The position numbers were made by a program, and so were the translations under genes. Positions 8,301-14,513 of a DNA stretch of 21,497 nt are shown one piece after another (the stretch's first letter is position 1; every line of letters begins with the position of its first letter). Source of the stretch: Epulopiscium sp. Nele67-Bin004 (GTDB lineage: Bacteria; Bacillota_A; Clostridia; Lachnospirales; Cellulosilyticaceae); assembly GCA_002007315.1 (NCBI GenBank), contig LNZQ01000062.1, positions 1 through 21,497 of the forward strand, in the 5' to 3' direction. The notes below the pieces were generated by a model. It had not been told where the DNA came from. It made no database searches and was given only the letters and a program-made list of their open reading frames with translations.

Positions 8301-8882
8301 TTATTCTGCATCTATTCCATAGTGACCACACAACGCATGAAGCCCACCTTGGAAACCGCTACCTATCGCATTAAATTTCCACTCGCCATTGTGTCTGTAT
8401 AACTCACCAACAACTAACGCTGTTTCGATAGAAAAATCTTCTGCCAAGTCATATCTTAAAATTTCTGAACCTGTCACTTCATCAACAACACGAATAAATG
8501 CATTTGAAACTTGTCCAAAGTTTTGGTTGCGACTGTGTGCATCATAAATAGTAACCGTAAAAGCAATTTTAGCGATGTTTGCTGGCACATCTTTTAAACT
8601 AATAAGTACTTGTTCGTCATCTCCGTCTCCCTCACCAGTTAAGTTATCACCTTGGTGAGCGATTGATTTACTTGGGTGCACCAAGTTTCCATAAAAAATA
8701 AAGTCTGTATCAATCATACATTTTCCGTTTTCACCTAACACGAACACTGATGCATCTAAGTCAAAATCAGCTGTACCATCAAACTGATTTGTGTCCCAAC
8801 CAAGTCCAACTAATATTTTGCTCAAATTTGGATTACCTTTTGTTAAATCTACTTTTTGTCCTTTTTTTAAGTTAATAGCCAT
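8301..8882 (-). CDS. TerD-family stress protein
   Basis: A 193-residue soluble cytoplasmic protein, the standard TerD domain length. Diagnostic segments are [18 protein letters not shown] (13-30), the acidic DFDLDAS (39-45), the calcium-binding signature [14 protein letters not shown] (78-91), [23 protein letters not shown] and [25 protein letters not shown]. TerD/YceD proteins bind calcium and belong to tellurite-resistance and general stress networks; their biochemical role is not settled. Usually several paralogues and a TerC protein are clustered, but here it stands alone. The start at 8882 is set by AAAGGAG 9-10 nt upstream; the longer in-frame extension to 9089 would cross the promoter and is not coding. 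It has its own strong promoter and ends directly at parS. Confidence 0.93.
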   Translation of the reverse strand: MAINLKKGQKVDLTKGNPNLSKILVGLGWDTNQFDGTADFDLDASVFVLGENGKCMIDTDFIFYGNLVHPSKSIAHQGDNLTGEGDGDDEQVLISLKDVPANIAKIAFTVTIYDAHSRNQNFGQVSNAFIRVVDEVTGSEILRYDLAEDFSIETALVVGELYRHNGEWKFNAIGSGFQGGLHALCGHYGIDAE

Positions 8883-8914
8883 AAAACTCACTCCTTTGTT
8901 ATAAGTATATATAT

Positions 8915-8944
8915 AGTATAAATTATTGGCGTTTTTAATGTCAA
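8915..8944 (-). promoter_or_regulatory. Promoter of terD-family gene
   Basis: On the minus strand a perfect -35 TTGACA (8944-8939), an 18-nt spacer and -10 TATACT (8920-8915). It is divergent from, and interleaved with, the promoter of the DUF45 gene. Confidence 0.8.
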
Positions 8945-8952
8945 TTAAATTA

Positions 8953-8961
8953 TGATATAAT
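8953..8961 (+). promoter_or_regulatory. Extended -10 promoter of the DUF45 gene
   Basis: TGATATAAT (8953-8961) is a perfect extended -10 (TGnTATAAT). The -35 region is weak, as is usual for this class. Transcription would start near 8968, about 29 nt before the ATG at 8997. Confidence 0.65.
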
Positions 8962-8996
8962 ACAAACAAAATTATACCTTTCAAAGGAGAAATACT

Positions 8997-9650
8997 ATGC
9001 AAATTCAAATACAAGATACAATTTTTAGTTTTATAGTTGAATATACGAAACGCAAATCCTTTTTGCTTGAAACAACTCCAGAGGGGCATATAACGCTTAA
9101 AGCTCCAAAAAAGTCATCACAAGATGAAATTATTAGTTTTATGCAGTCAAAAAGCAAAGAGTTGTTGACGCTCCAAAAACGACTAGACAACCGAAAAACT
9201 ATAACACATGTGAAAACTTATGATGACACGACAAACTTTTTGCTTATGGGACACCCCCTAACATTGCCAGAGCTATTTGAAGTTGTGCCAGAAACTCCCG
9301 AACAAATTCAAATCGAACTAAAAAAACTGTATACAACTAAAACTAACCAGTATATCAAAGAGTACTTGCCACACTTTGAACAACTTATAGGAGTCAAGTC
9401 CAAGTCATATAAAATAGTCGACTCACCGACCACTTGGGGAACATGTAACCACAAACAAGAGCTAACTTTTAACTATAAATTGTCGATGTGCCCCAAAAAA
9501 GTCATTGATTATGTTATAATACATGAAGTGTGTCATATTCTTCATCTAAACCATGACCGATCTTTTTGGCGTAAAGTTGGAATGTATTCGCCAGACTACA
9601 AAACAGCTGAGGCTTATCTTAAAAAATATGGTGGCGTTATGACGATATAA
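8997..9650 (+). CDS. DUF45 / YgjP-like zinc metallopeptidase
   Basis: A 217-residue protein of the YgjP/DUF45 family (PF01863), related to SprT-type proteases. The zinc site HEVCH is at 176-180 and the downstream third-ligand motif LNHDRSFW gives H186. Upstream are the typical [24 protein letters not shown] (143-166; the family pattern is S-R-W-G-S-C) and VIDYVIIHE. No signal peptide or membrane span, so it should be cytoplasmic. Natural substrates of the family are mostly unknown; in some genomes a member sits beside type I restriction systems, which is not the case here. AAAGGAG precedes the ATG by about 9 nt. The gene is monocistronic, divergent from terD, and ends just before a small hairpin and the amidase promoter. 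Confidence 0.92.
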   Translation: MQIQIQDTIFSFIVEYTKRKSFLLETTPEGHITLKAPKKSSQDEIISFMQSKSKELLTLQKRLDNRKTITHVKTYDDTTNFLLMGHPLTLPELFEVVPETPEQIQIELKKLYTTKTNQYIKEYLPHFEQLIGVKSKSYKIVDSPTTWGTCNHKQELTFNYKLSMCPKKVIDYVIIHEVCHILHLNHDRSFWRKVGMYSPDYKTAEAYLKKYGGVMTI

Positions 9651-9662
9651 CACTTACCGTAA

Positions 9663-9706
9663 GTTAGTCACAAATATTGGACTAACTACATATTATATTA
9701 TATAAA
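9663..9706 (+). promoter_or_regulatory. Hairpin and promoter upstream of the amidase gene
   Basis: GTTAGTC (9663-9669) and GACTAAC (9680-9686) form a 7-bp inverted repeat with a 10-nt loop. Within and after it TTGGAC (9677-9682), an 18-nt spacer and TATAAA (9701-9706) form a plausible promoter. The inverted repeat overlaps the -35, so it may be an operator rather than a terminator for the DUF45 gene, since no T-run follows it. Confidence 0.45.
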
Positions 9707-9729
9707 TAACAAAATAAGGAGTGAAGTAT

Positions 9730-10449
9730 ATGCAAGTTTATATTGATGCAGGACATCGCAACAATGCATGGGATTATGGAGCAACATCAAACGGTTACAA
9801 AGAGTCAGAATTAGCACTAATGGTTAGTAAGGAGATTAAAACTAAGTTACAAAATTTAGGAATTACTGTTCATATGAGCCGTGAAACAGAAAACGATGTT
9901 AAAAGTTTATCGGAACGTTCAACAGAGGCAAACAATTTAGGGGTAGATTTATATTTATCAGTTCACCTAAATGCCTTTAATGGTGTGGCAAATGGTATCG
10001 AGGTTTTATATTATGCTGACCCTGCTCTTGCAACATTGATGGTTAACAACATGTGTGATTTAACTGGTGCAGTAAATCGTGGTGCAAAACAACGTCAAGA
10101 TTTATGGGTTTTACAAGCAACAAGAATGGAGGCTGTTTTAGTTGAGCTTGGTTTTATCGACAATGCAATTGAGCGAGCAAATTTCTTAAATGATGCGTAC
10201 CGTGCAAAACTTGTTGACGGGATTGTTGATGCTATCGTTGTTTTCTTCAATATCGACCTAAAAGTTGAAACACCTACTCAAACAGTTGATACAGAAGTTA
10301 CAACAACTACTATCGAATTAAACGGAGTTATAAAAACAGTAGATAGAATACTTAAAGATGGTACTAACTACATCAAGTTGCGTGATTTGGCTGATAGCAA
10401 AATTAAAGTTGACTATGTAAATGGTATGGTTCAAGTTTGGTCTGAATAA
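9730..10449 (+). CDS. N-acetylmuramoyl-L-alanine amidase (Amidase_3) with small C-terminal domain
   Basis: A 239-residue protein. Residues 1-175 form an Amidase_3 domain that cleaves the amide bond between N-acetylmuramic acid and L-alanine in peptidoglycan. Zinc ligands are H9 (IDAGH), E25 (GYKESEL) and H79 (SVHLNA), with catalytic E139 (VLVELGFIDN), the spacing of CwlC-type enzymes. After a Thr-rich linker (about 180-197) a short domain (IELNGVIKTVDRILKDGTNYIKLRDLADSKIKVDY) resembles a copper-amine-oxidase-like N-terminal/stalk repeat. There is no signal peptide, so the enzyme is made in the cytoplasm and would need lysis, a holin or mother-cell release, as with sporulation lysins or phage endolysins. 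ATG 9730 is preferred over GTG 9721 because AAGGAG is 8 nt upstream of it and overlaps the GTG. No phage genes adjoin it. Confidence 0.93.
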   Translation: MQVYIDAGHRNNAWDYGATSNGYKESELALMVSKEIKTKLQNLGITVHMSRETENDVKSLSERSTEANNLGVDLYLSVHLNAFNGVANGIEVLYYADPALATLMVNNMCDLTGAVNRGAKQRQDLWVLQATRMEAVLVELGFIDNAIERANFLNDAYRAKLVDGIVDAIVVFFNIDLKVETPTQTVDTEVTTTTIELNGVIKTVDRILKDGTNYIKLRDLADSKIKVDYVNGMVQVWSE

Positions 10450-10451
10450 AT

Positions 10452-10488
10452 AATTAAAAGGAGAGTCGTGATGGCTCTCCTTTTAATT
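10452..10488. terminator. Bidirectional terminator between amidase and GNAT genes
   Basis: AATTAAAAGGAGAG (10452-10465) pairs perfectly with CTCTCCTTTTAATT (10475-10488), 14 bp with a 9-nt loop. A- and T-runs flank it on both strands. It overlaps the last codons of the minus-strand GNAT gene. Confidence 0.9.
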
Positions 10489-10983
10489 TATCTGCTTATC
10501 AAAAGCTATCTTTTCGCTATTGTCAAACCAGATAGTTCCTCGATATACGAAGTTATTCTTTTTTAATAGATGTTGCATTTTTAGATTATCTGCATCAGTA
10601 TCCACTCTGATATAGTTTACACCTTTTTGTAGTGCAAGTTCTTCTACCAGTTTTAGTATTTTGCTACTTAAATTTTTCCCTCTTGCCTCATCTGCCATAG
10701 CCAACCGATGTACAACCACATATTTTTCATCACTAAGCCATTCACCAGCCAAGTTATCATAAGCTGGTTCACCGCTAAAATCAATACATAAATATCCATA
10801 TATAGTATCATCTTCTATAGCAAAAAATCCTATGTTATTTCTAGCATCATTTTTAATACATTCATAGTCTGGATATCCATTTTGCCATTGGTCTATTCCT
10901 TGTTCTTTTAGATGTTGTTTAGCCATGTCAATTATTTTTACTGCTGTGTTTACATCTTCTAGCGACATTTGTTTTAGTTGCAT
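10483..10983 (-). CDS. GNAT-family N-acetyltransferase
   Basis: A 166-residue single-domain GNAT. Visible features are the N-terminal QLKQMSLEDVNTAVKIIDMAKQHLKEQGIDQWQNGYPD, typical of a widespread Firmicute GNAT group. The central strand YVVVHRLAMADEARGKNLSSKIL holds the acetyl-CoA pyrophosphate-binding loop in a variant form (A-R-G-K-N-L instead of R/Q-x-x-G-x-G/A). The C-terminal half is VNYIRVDTDADNLKMQHLLKKNNFVYRGTIWF. It transfers an acetyl group to an amine; the substrate is unknown. GGAGG lies 6 nt before the ATG. It follows the exported-protein gene on the same strand with a 51-nt gap containing parS copy 2. Confidence 0.9.
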   Translation of the reverse strand: MQLKQMSLEDVNTAVKIIDMAKQHLKEQGIDQWQNGYPDYECIKNDARNNIGFFAIEDDTIYGYLCIDFSGEPAYDNLAGEWLSDEKYVVVHRLAMADEARGKNLSSKILKLVEELALQKGVNYIRVDTDADNLKMQHLLKKNNFVYRGTIWFDNSEKIAFDKQIN

Positions 10984-11003
10984 GTTGTTCCTCCAGTTTT
11001 AAA

Positions 11004-11019
11004 TGTTCCACGTGGAACA
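11004..11019. promoter_or_regulatory. parS site (ParB/Spo0J binding), copy 2
   Basis: Identical to the copy at 8285-8300: TGTTCCACGTGGAACA, a perfect parS-consensus palindrome. It lies in the 51-nt gap between the exported protein gene and the GNAT gene, again outside coding sequence. Confidence 0.93.
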
Positions 11020-11034
11020 TATTCTATTTCTTCC

Positions 11035-11598
11035 TTACTCAACTGCCAAATCTATAACAATAGCAATATCATTTTCTTCAGTCAAACTAACATATCCTCT
11101 AATTAAATAATTATTAAATATGTAGTTGTTTGCCAACATGTTTCCACCAAATGCCCAACCATTTACACCTTCTCCAAATTGCCCTTCTAAATCTATTGGT
11201 TCAAATTCAAAATATTGTGTGTCAAAAGTAGCATCTAAATTCATAATTGAAATTTCATCGCCGTCTATATACAACTCACCATCAAGTTGTATCGTATAAA
11301 CATGATTTCCATCATACTCATAAACTGAACTTGTAGCCACCATATCTATATTATCTGTATATGCTTCTGAAACTATGATTACTTGGCTTTCTTCATCAAC
11401 TTGACAAAAGAAAAATACTCGTTCAAATTCTTTTGGCGTTTGAATTGCTATTTCTTCTTTAGTATCCACTTCAATAATATCTTCAACTACATCTGTTTGT
11501 GCAACATCTTCTACACTTGCACCTATCGTTGTGTTAGCTACTACACCTATCACAACACCTATTGATATACATGCTAAACTGTGTAATATTTTTTTCAT
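11035..11598 (-). CDS. Exported protein of unknown function
   Basis: A 187-residue acidic protein. The N-terminus MKKILHSLACISIGVVIGVVANTTIGAS is a positively charged start plus a hydrophobic stretch, either a cleavable signal peptide (possible site after IGA) or a membrane anchor. The mature part begins with an Asp/Glu/Val-rich linker (VEDVAQTDVVEDIIEVDTKEE) and then looks beta-rich (VYTIQLDGELYIDGDEISI). I recognise no domain. AGGAGG precedes the ATG at good spacing, and the gene has its own promoter (11631-11659). It may be co-transcribed with the GNAT gene. A Cys in LACIS does not fit a lipobox well. The GC content and codon use resemble the neighbours. Confidence 0.8.
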   Translation of the reverse strand: MKKILHSLACISIGVVIGVVANTTIGASVEDVAQTDVVEDIIEVDTKEEIAIQTPKEFERVFFFCQVDEESQVIIVSEAYTDNIDMVATSSVYEYDGNHVYTIQLDGELYIDGDEISIMNLDATFDTQYFEFEPIDLEGQFGEGVNGWAFGGNMLANNYIFNNYLIRGYVSLTEENDIAIVIDLAVE

Positions 11599-11630
11599 TT
11601 TATATTCCTCCTTAATATTCGTATTGTAAA

Positions 11631-11659
11631 ATTATACCTTGACTTTCGTCTTAATGCAA
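11631..11659 (-). promoter_or_regulatory. Promoter of the exported-protein gene
   Basis: On the minus strand TTGCAT (11659-11654), a 17-nt spacer and TATAAT (11636-11631). The -35 begins two bases after the U-tract of the upstream gene's terminator, a compact terminator-promoter arrangement also seen at 16317-16376. Confidence 0.7.
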
Positions 11660-11660
11660 C

Positions 11661-11691
11661 AAAAAGCGTATGCTAATCCCCCTGCATACAC
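11661..11691 (-). terminator. Terminator of the 331-residue protein gene
   Basis: On the minus strand GTGTATGC (11691-11684) pairs with GCATACGC (11673-11666) through 8 bp including one G-U, followed by TTTTT (11665-11661). It closely resembles the terminator at 16344-16376 in both stem and flanking GTTG. Confidence 0.75.
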
Positions 11692-11702
11692 TTTAAAATA
11701 TC

Positions 11703-12698
11703 TTACTCTTCTCTATTCATTATTTCCAAATAAGCTTCATACATATCTTTTATTACATTTATTCTATCTAGTCTATCATCTAATAGCTCTTGAGGTAGCC
11801 CTGATGTATTCCCTCCAAAATAATATAAATATAACTCATTAAGTGCTTTATCAACATTCGCCTCACTACTATAATCTAAGTCTTGAAACTTATTTAACAT
11901 TTCATAAGTATCCATATCAACATACGCCCATGGTGGATCGTTTAGTCGTTTTTCATAATATGGCGAATTTGATGCTTTTAGACTTTCAAGTTCTCTCTCA
12001 TAGTCTTGTTGTTTTGTAATATCCACACTAACTATTAACGCTTCTTTCTTTCGTGCTAATTCCGCTAACAGTGCTTCTTTTTGCTCCCCTTCCAACTTCT
12101 CATTTGCATAACTTTCAAGCAGAGCAAGTGCTGCTCCAACTTTTGCTGCTTCTATTGTTCCATATGGACTTGATTGCATGCTGTACTCATCTGCATATTC
12201 CCAAATAGCATTTATATCATCTAGTTGTTGTTGGGTAAATATATCTTCTGATAAGTTTAGACCTAGGTCAAAATGCGAAAAATGGTCTGGCAATGGCTTA
12301 TTCCAAGTAGGATTTGGATCTATTACTTCAAAGGGTACATCTGATATGTTGTCTTGCCAATTTATCGCATTTTCTTTAGCTTCTTCCATTGCAGCTTTCA
12401 CCATATCTTCTATATACTTTGTCGTCATTTCATTTTCTTGCTCTGTGGTCATAGTAGTTCTATAATCCATGTTTAACTTGCCTTGTTCCATATAGTACGC
12501 TGCTGCTGCGTCCACCCAATTTCCCCACTCTGCATTAGATGGGTCTAACTTTGACACCATGATATCGCTTGAATATTCTCCGTCACTTGAATTTGTTTGT
12601 GATTGTTCGGTTGTCGTTTCTTCAACTGTTTCTTGTGTGGCTTGAGCTGTGCTGTAAGTGCTGGCATTATACATTGCTGTATTGTTGTTTATTATCAT
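11703..12698 (-). CDS. Uncharacterised soluble protein
   Basis: A 331-residue acidic protein. The start MIINNNTAMYNASTYSTAQ is followed by a Thr/Glu/Gln/Ser-rich low-complexity stretch (about 20-45), then a mostly helical body (WVDAAAAYYMEQGKLNMDY; IEAAKVGAALALLESYANEKLEGEQKEALLAELARKKEALI) and a helical C-terminus. No signal peptide or membrane segment is visible. ATG 12698 is chosen over GTG 12707 because AAGGAG is 8 nt upstream of it. I do not recognise a family. Its upstream DNA shares the 16-nt string TATGTCGATATATAGT with the coiled-coil gene at 5605, and both proteins begin with an Asn/Ser/Ala/Thr-rich segment. Co-regulation, possibly with motility genes, is inferred. It ends at terminator 11661-11691. 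Confidence 0.78.
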   Translation of the reverse strand: MIINNNTAMYNASTYSTAQATQETVEETTTEQSQTNSSDGEYSSDIMVSKLDPSNAEWGNWVDAAAAYYMEQGKLNMDYRTTMTTEQENEMTTKYIEDMVKAAMEEAKENAINWQDNISDVPFEVIDPNPTWNKPLPDHFSHFDLGLNLSEDIFTQQQLDDINAIWEYADEYSMQSSPYGTIEAAKVGAALALLESYANEKLEGEQKEALLAELARKKEALIVSVDITKQQDYERELESLKASNSPYYEKRLNDPPWAYVDMDTYEMLNKFQDLDYSSEANVDKALNELYLYYFGGNTSGLPQELLDDRLDRINVIKDMYEAYLEIMNREE

Positions 12699-12726
12699 CG
12701 TAATCACTCCTTATCTATACTCCTAT

Positions 12727-12772
12727 AAAGTATAACTATATATCGACATATAAAAATATATAGTTATACTTT
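12727..12772. repeat. 16-bp inverted repeat enclosing a sigma-D-like element
   Basis: Arms 12727-12742 (begins AAAGTATAACTA) and 12757-12772 are perfectly complementary, with a 14-nt loop. On the minus strand it can act as a terminator for the secreted-protein gene ending at 12800. Its loop edge also holds GTCGATAT (12747-12740) preceded at 15 nt by TAAC, close to the sigma-D consensus TAAA-N15-GCCGATAT, 41 nt before the start at 12698. It may therefore be terminator, promoter/operator, or both. Confidence 0.6.
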
Positions 12773-12799
12773 TTAACTACTAGTTATTTATTAGATATA

Positions 12800-14146
12800 T
12801 TAGTATCTTGAATAAGCAAATAAATATACAGTTTCTTCAGTATTAACGCTTGGTTCATCAACTGAACTTACTTTAACTGTTGACATGTCATAATAATGAA
12901 TTACTGGGTATACCCCTGAAATATAATAAGCATTTGCTCCAGCTGCTAAGTTTAACTGTACTCTTCCAGTATACATTCCATTTTCATCAGTATATACATC
13001 TACATAAGTATATCTACTACTTGAGTAATCTGTTGACAAGCTATCGTTTGTCCATTCAATTTTTATCTTTTTATTTGCAATAGGTTGACCTAATGAATTT
13101 AATGCCTGACCTGACACTTCTAACCACTTTGTCGCTCTAAAATATGTTCCTTGTGGATAAGTTACATATTTATCTGTACCTTCTTGAGAATTTAATTGTG
13201 ATATTGTAACTCTTGATGCCTTATCTTCTTCTGCATCAATAATTTGTAAATTATACTGTGTAGTTTCTGAAAAACTTTGTTGTGGGCTATATACTCTAAT
13301 TCCATATACTCCACTTTCTAAGTTATATATACTATCTTCACCATCAATTAATTGTGCTGTATTGTTTGTTCCTATTTTATAAACTTCTGCCTTTGCCCCG
13401 TTCAATCCACCTTCTTTTAGTGCAATATATAATTGCTTTGGTTCATCTATACTAATACTATACCAATCTCTATCAATTGGTGTACTTAATGTTCTTCCTA
13501 CATATGTTCCAAAAGTAGTTAAATGATATACCATATCAAATATACTTTCATCAGTTTCATATGCCTCTATATCAGTAGATAGTGCCACTTTTAAATTAAA
13601 TGGTTCACTACTAAGATTTTGTTCACTAGTAACTAATATGTAGTATGTTTGCGTACTACCTGTATTGTTTATTATTCCAACACTTTCATCAATTGTGTTA
13701 TATCCTGTATCATAGTTATTTAAATACGTCCCATATAGCGACTGCTCTTGTACACCTATAGTATTAGAATTTATCAAAGTACCAATTTTTAAGTCATAGT
13801 TGACATTTTTATCTGCTGGCTGTTGCATAGATACTTGAATATATTGCCCTGCTGGCACACTAATACTATATATATTCATATCAGATGTTAATGTATCTGA
13901 AAACTCTACATACGTTACTGCTTTGCTTTGGCGAGATTCTGCCATCTCAATTTCTTGCACCACTGTATCTTCTTCAATTATTATTGCTGGCTCTGACCCA
14001 CCTCTTGTTTCTTTATAAACCGCTGTTGGCTTTGGTAATTCTATAAAGTCTGAATTGTTAGTTGCCAGTTCACTACCAAATACTGATGTAACTTGGCTTG
14101 TTATTGCTAAGCTCATTAATAGCATTAGTCTAAGACGTTTCTTCAT
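12800..14146 (-). CDS. Secreted multidomain protein (PPC-like and Ig-like domains)
   Basis: A 448-residue protein with signal peptide MKKRLRLMLLMSLAITSQVTSVFG; cleavage is likely near residue 24. After a linker rich in Glu and Pro (to about 75) there are two beta-rich domains. Each resembles a bacterial pre-peptidase C-terminal (PPC) domain: YSISVPAGQYIQVSMQQPADKNVNYDLKI and YYILVTSEQNLSSEPFNLKVAL, then DRDWYSISIDEPKQLYIAL and GVYGIRVYSPQQ. The C-terminal 110 residues (LEVSGQALNSLGQPIANKKIKIEW; TDENGMYTGRVQLN) look like a Big_1-type immunoglobulin-like domain. There is no catalytic motif, so an adhesive or carbohydrate-facing role is inferred. The ATG at 14146 has GGAGG 8 nt upstream. The gene is divergent from the signalling peptide gene and shares the symmetric control region 14221-14309, so it may be a target of the peptide-sensing regulator. 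Confidence 0.85.
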   Translation of the reverse strand: MKKRLRLMLLMSLAITSQVTSVFGSELATNNSDFIELPKPTAVYKETRGGSEPAIIIEEDTVVQEIEMAESRQSKAVTYVEFSDTLTSDMNIYSISVPAGQYIQVSMQQPADKNVNYDLKIGTLINSNTIGVQEQSLYGTYLNNYDTGYNTIDESVGIINNTGSTQTYYILVTSEQNLSSEPFNLKVALSTDIEAYETDESIFDMVYHLTTFGTYVGRTLSTPIDRDWYSISIDEPKQLYIALKEGGLNGAKAEVYKIGTNNTAQLIDGEDSIYNLESGVYGIRVYSPQQSFSETTQYNLQIIDAEEDKASRVTISQLNSQEGTDKYVTYPQGTYFRATKWLEVSGQALNSLGQPIANKKIKIEWTNDSLSTDYSSSRYTYVDVYTDENGMYTGRVQLNLAAGANAYYISGVYPVIHYYDMSTVKVSSVDEPSVNTEETVYLFAYSRY

Positions 14147-14220
14147 GTTTAATTCCTCCAATTATTATTAAATTGTATATGTAGAGCCGTAATATATATC
14201 ACTGCCCCCGTACAGATAGC

Positions 14221-14249
14221 ATTATATACTAATATTACAAACAAAAAAA
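14221..14249 (-). promoter_or_regulatory. Promoter of secreted-protein gene
   Basis: On the minus strand -10 TATAAT (14226-14221) lies 17 nt from TTTTTT (14249-14244), which would occupy the -35 position and is the outer end of the palindrome 14244-14286. With no consensus -35, the promoter probably needs an activator. Confidence 0.5.
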
Positions 14250-14286
14250 CACCAAAGTACGGGTTACCCGTGTTCTGGTGTTTTTT
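14244..14286. repeat. 43-bp near-perfect palindrome between divergent promoters (operator or bidirectional terminator)
   Basis: Outer arms AAAAAACACCA (14244-14254) and TGGTGTTTTTT (14276-14286) and inner arms ACGGGT (14259-14264) and ACCCGT (14266-14271) share one centre, base 14265. The two divergent TATAAT boxes (14221-14226, 14304-14309) are each 41.5 nt from that centre. The T-runs at both ends also make it a plausible bidirectional terminator for the regulator transcript arriving from the minus strand. The exact promoter symmetry favours an operator for a dimeric protein; both readings are possible. Confidence 0.7.
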
Positions 14287-14303
14287 AAAGTGAATTTTTA
14301 TTA

Positions 14304-14309
14304 TATAAT
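14304..14309 (+). promoter_or_regulatory. -10 box of the peptide gene
   Basis: TATAAT on the plus strand. The position 17 nt upstream is TTTTTT (14281-14286), the end of the palindrome, so there is no consensus -35. The start site would be near 14316, with AAAGGAG at 14334-14340 before the ATG at 14349. Confidence 0.45.
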
Positions 14310-14348
14310 TGTATTATCAAAAAAGTTACTTATAAAGGAGAATAAATT

Positions 14349-14507
14349 ATGAAAAAAAATCTATTTAAAATCACTATTATAACATCTGCATTAATAGGAA
14401 TTATTAGTATTCAAGCACCAGATGTAATAAGCTTAAATACTACTCAATGCGAAAATTCTTTGGATAAATTACCTCGTTTCCCTGATGCTTTAGATGACGT
14501 AATATAA
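14349..14507 (+). CDS. Small exported peptide, candidate signalling pro-peptide
   Basis: A 52-codon gene too short for routine calling. It has AAAGGAG 8 nt before ATG and a TATAAT box upstream. The product begins MKKNLFKITIITSALIGIIS, a typical positively charged and hydrophobic export signal, with a possible signal-peptidase site after SIQA (residue 23). The C-terminal half is polar (TTQCENSLDK, then LPRFPDALDDVI). Size and layout match PapR, NprX and Phr pro-peptides, whose C-terminal 5-10 residues are released, re-imported and bound by TPR regulators. The stop codon lies 6 nt from the stop of the convergent double-HTH/TPR regulator, the kind of adjacency that defines RRNPP pairs. The role is inferred from context. 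A small secreted protein or bacteriocin-like peptide is the alternative. Confidence 0.75.
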   Translation: MKKNLFKITIITSALIGIISIQAPDVISLNTTQCENSLDKLPRFPDALDDVI

Positions 14508-14513
14508 AATTAT

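Noticed and set aside
8266..8331. N-terminal extension of the SDR frame (contains FHVEH)
   Set aside because: It is a translation of the parS site; the ATG at 8265 has a proper ribosome site and matches the family start.
8883..9089. N-terminal extension of the TerD-family frame
   Set aside because: It would read through the divergent promoters and the ribosome site; the family starts at [13 protein letters not shown].
11569..11598. Lipoprotein signal (LAC) in the exported protein
   Set aside because: The Cys is at residue 10, too early for a lipobox, and the -3 position is Ser. A plain signal peptide or anchor fits better.
14244..14286. Calling the palindrome simply a terminator
   Set aside because: Its ends are T-rich, but the exact equidistance of both divergent -10 boxes from its centre makes an operator at least as likely, so it is listed as a repeat with both readings.
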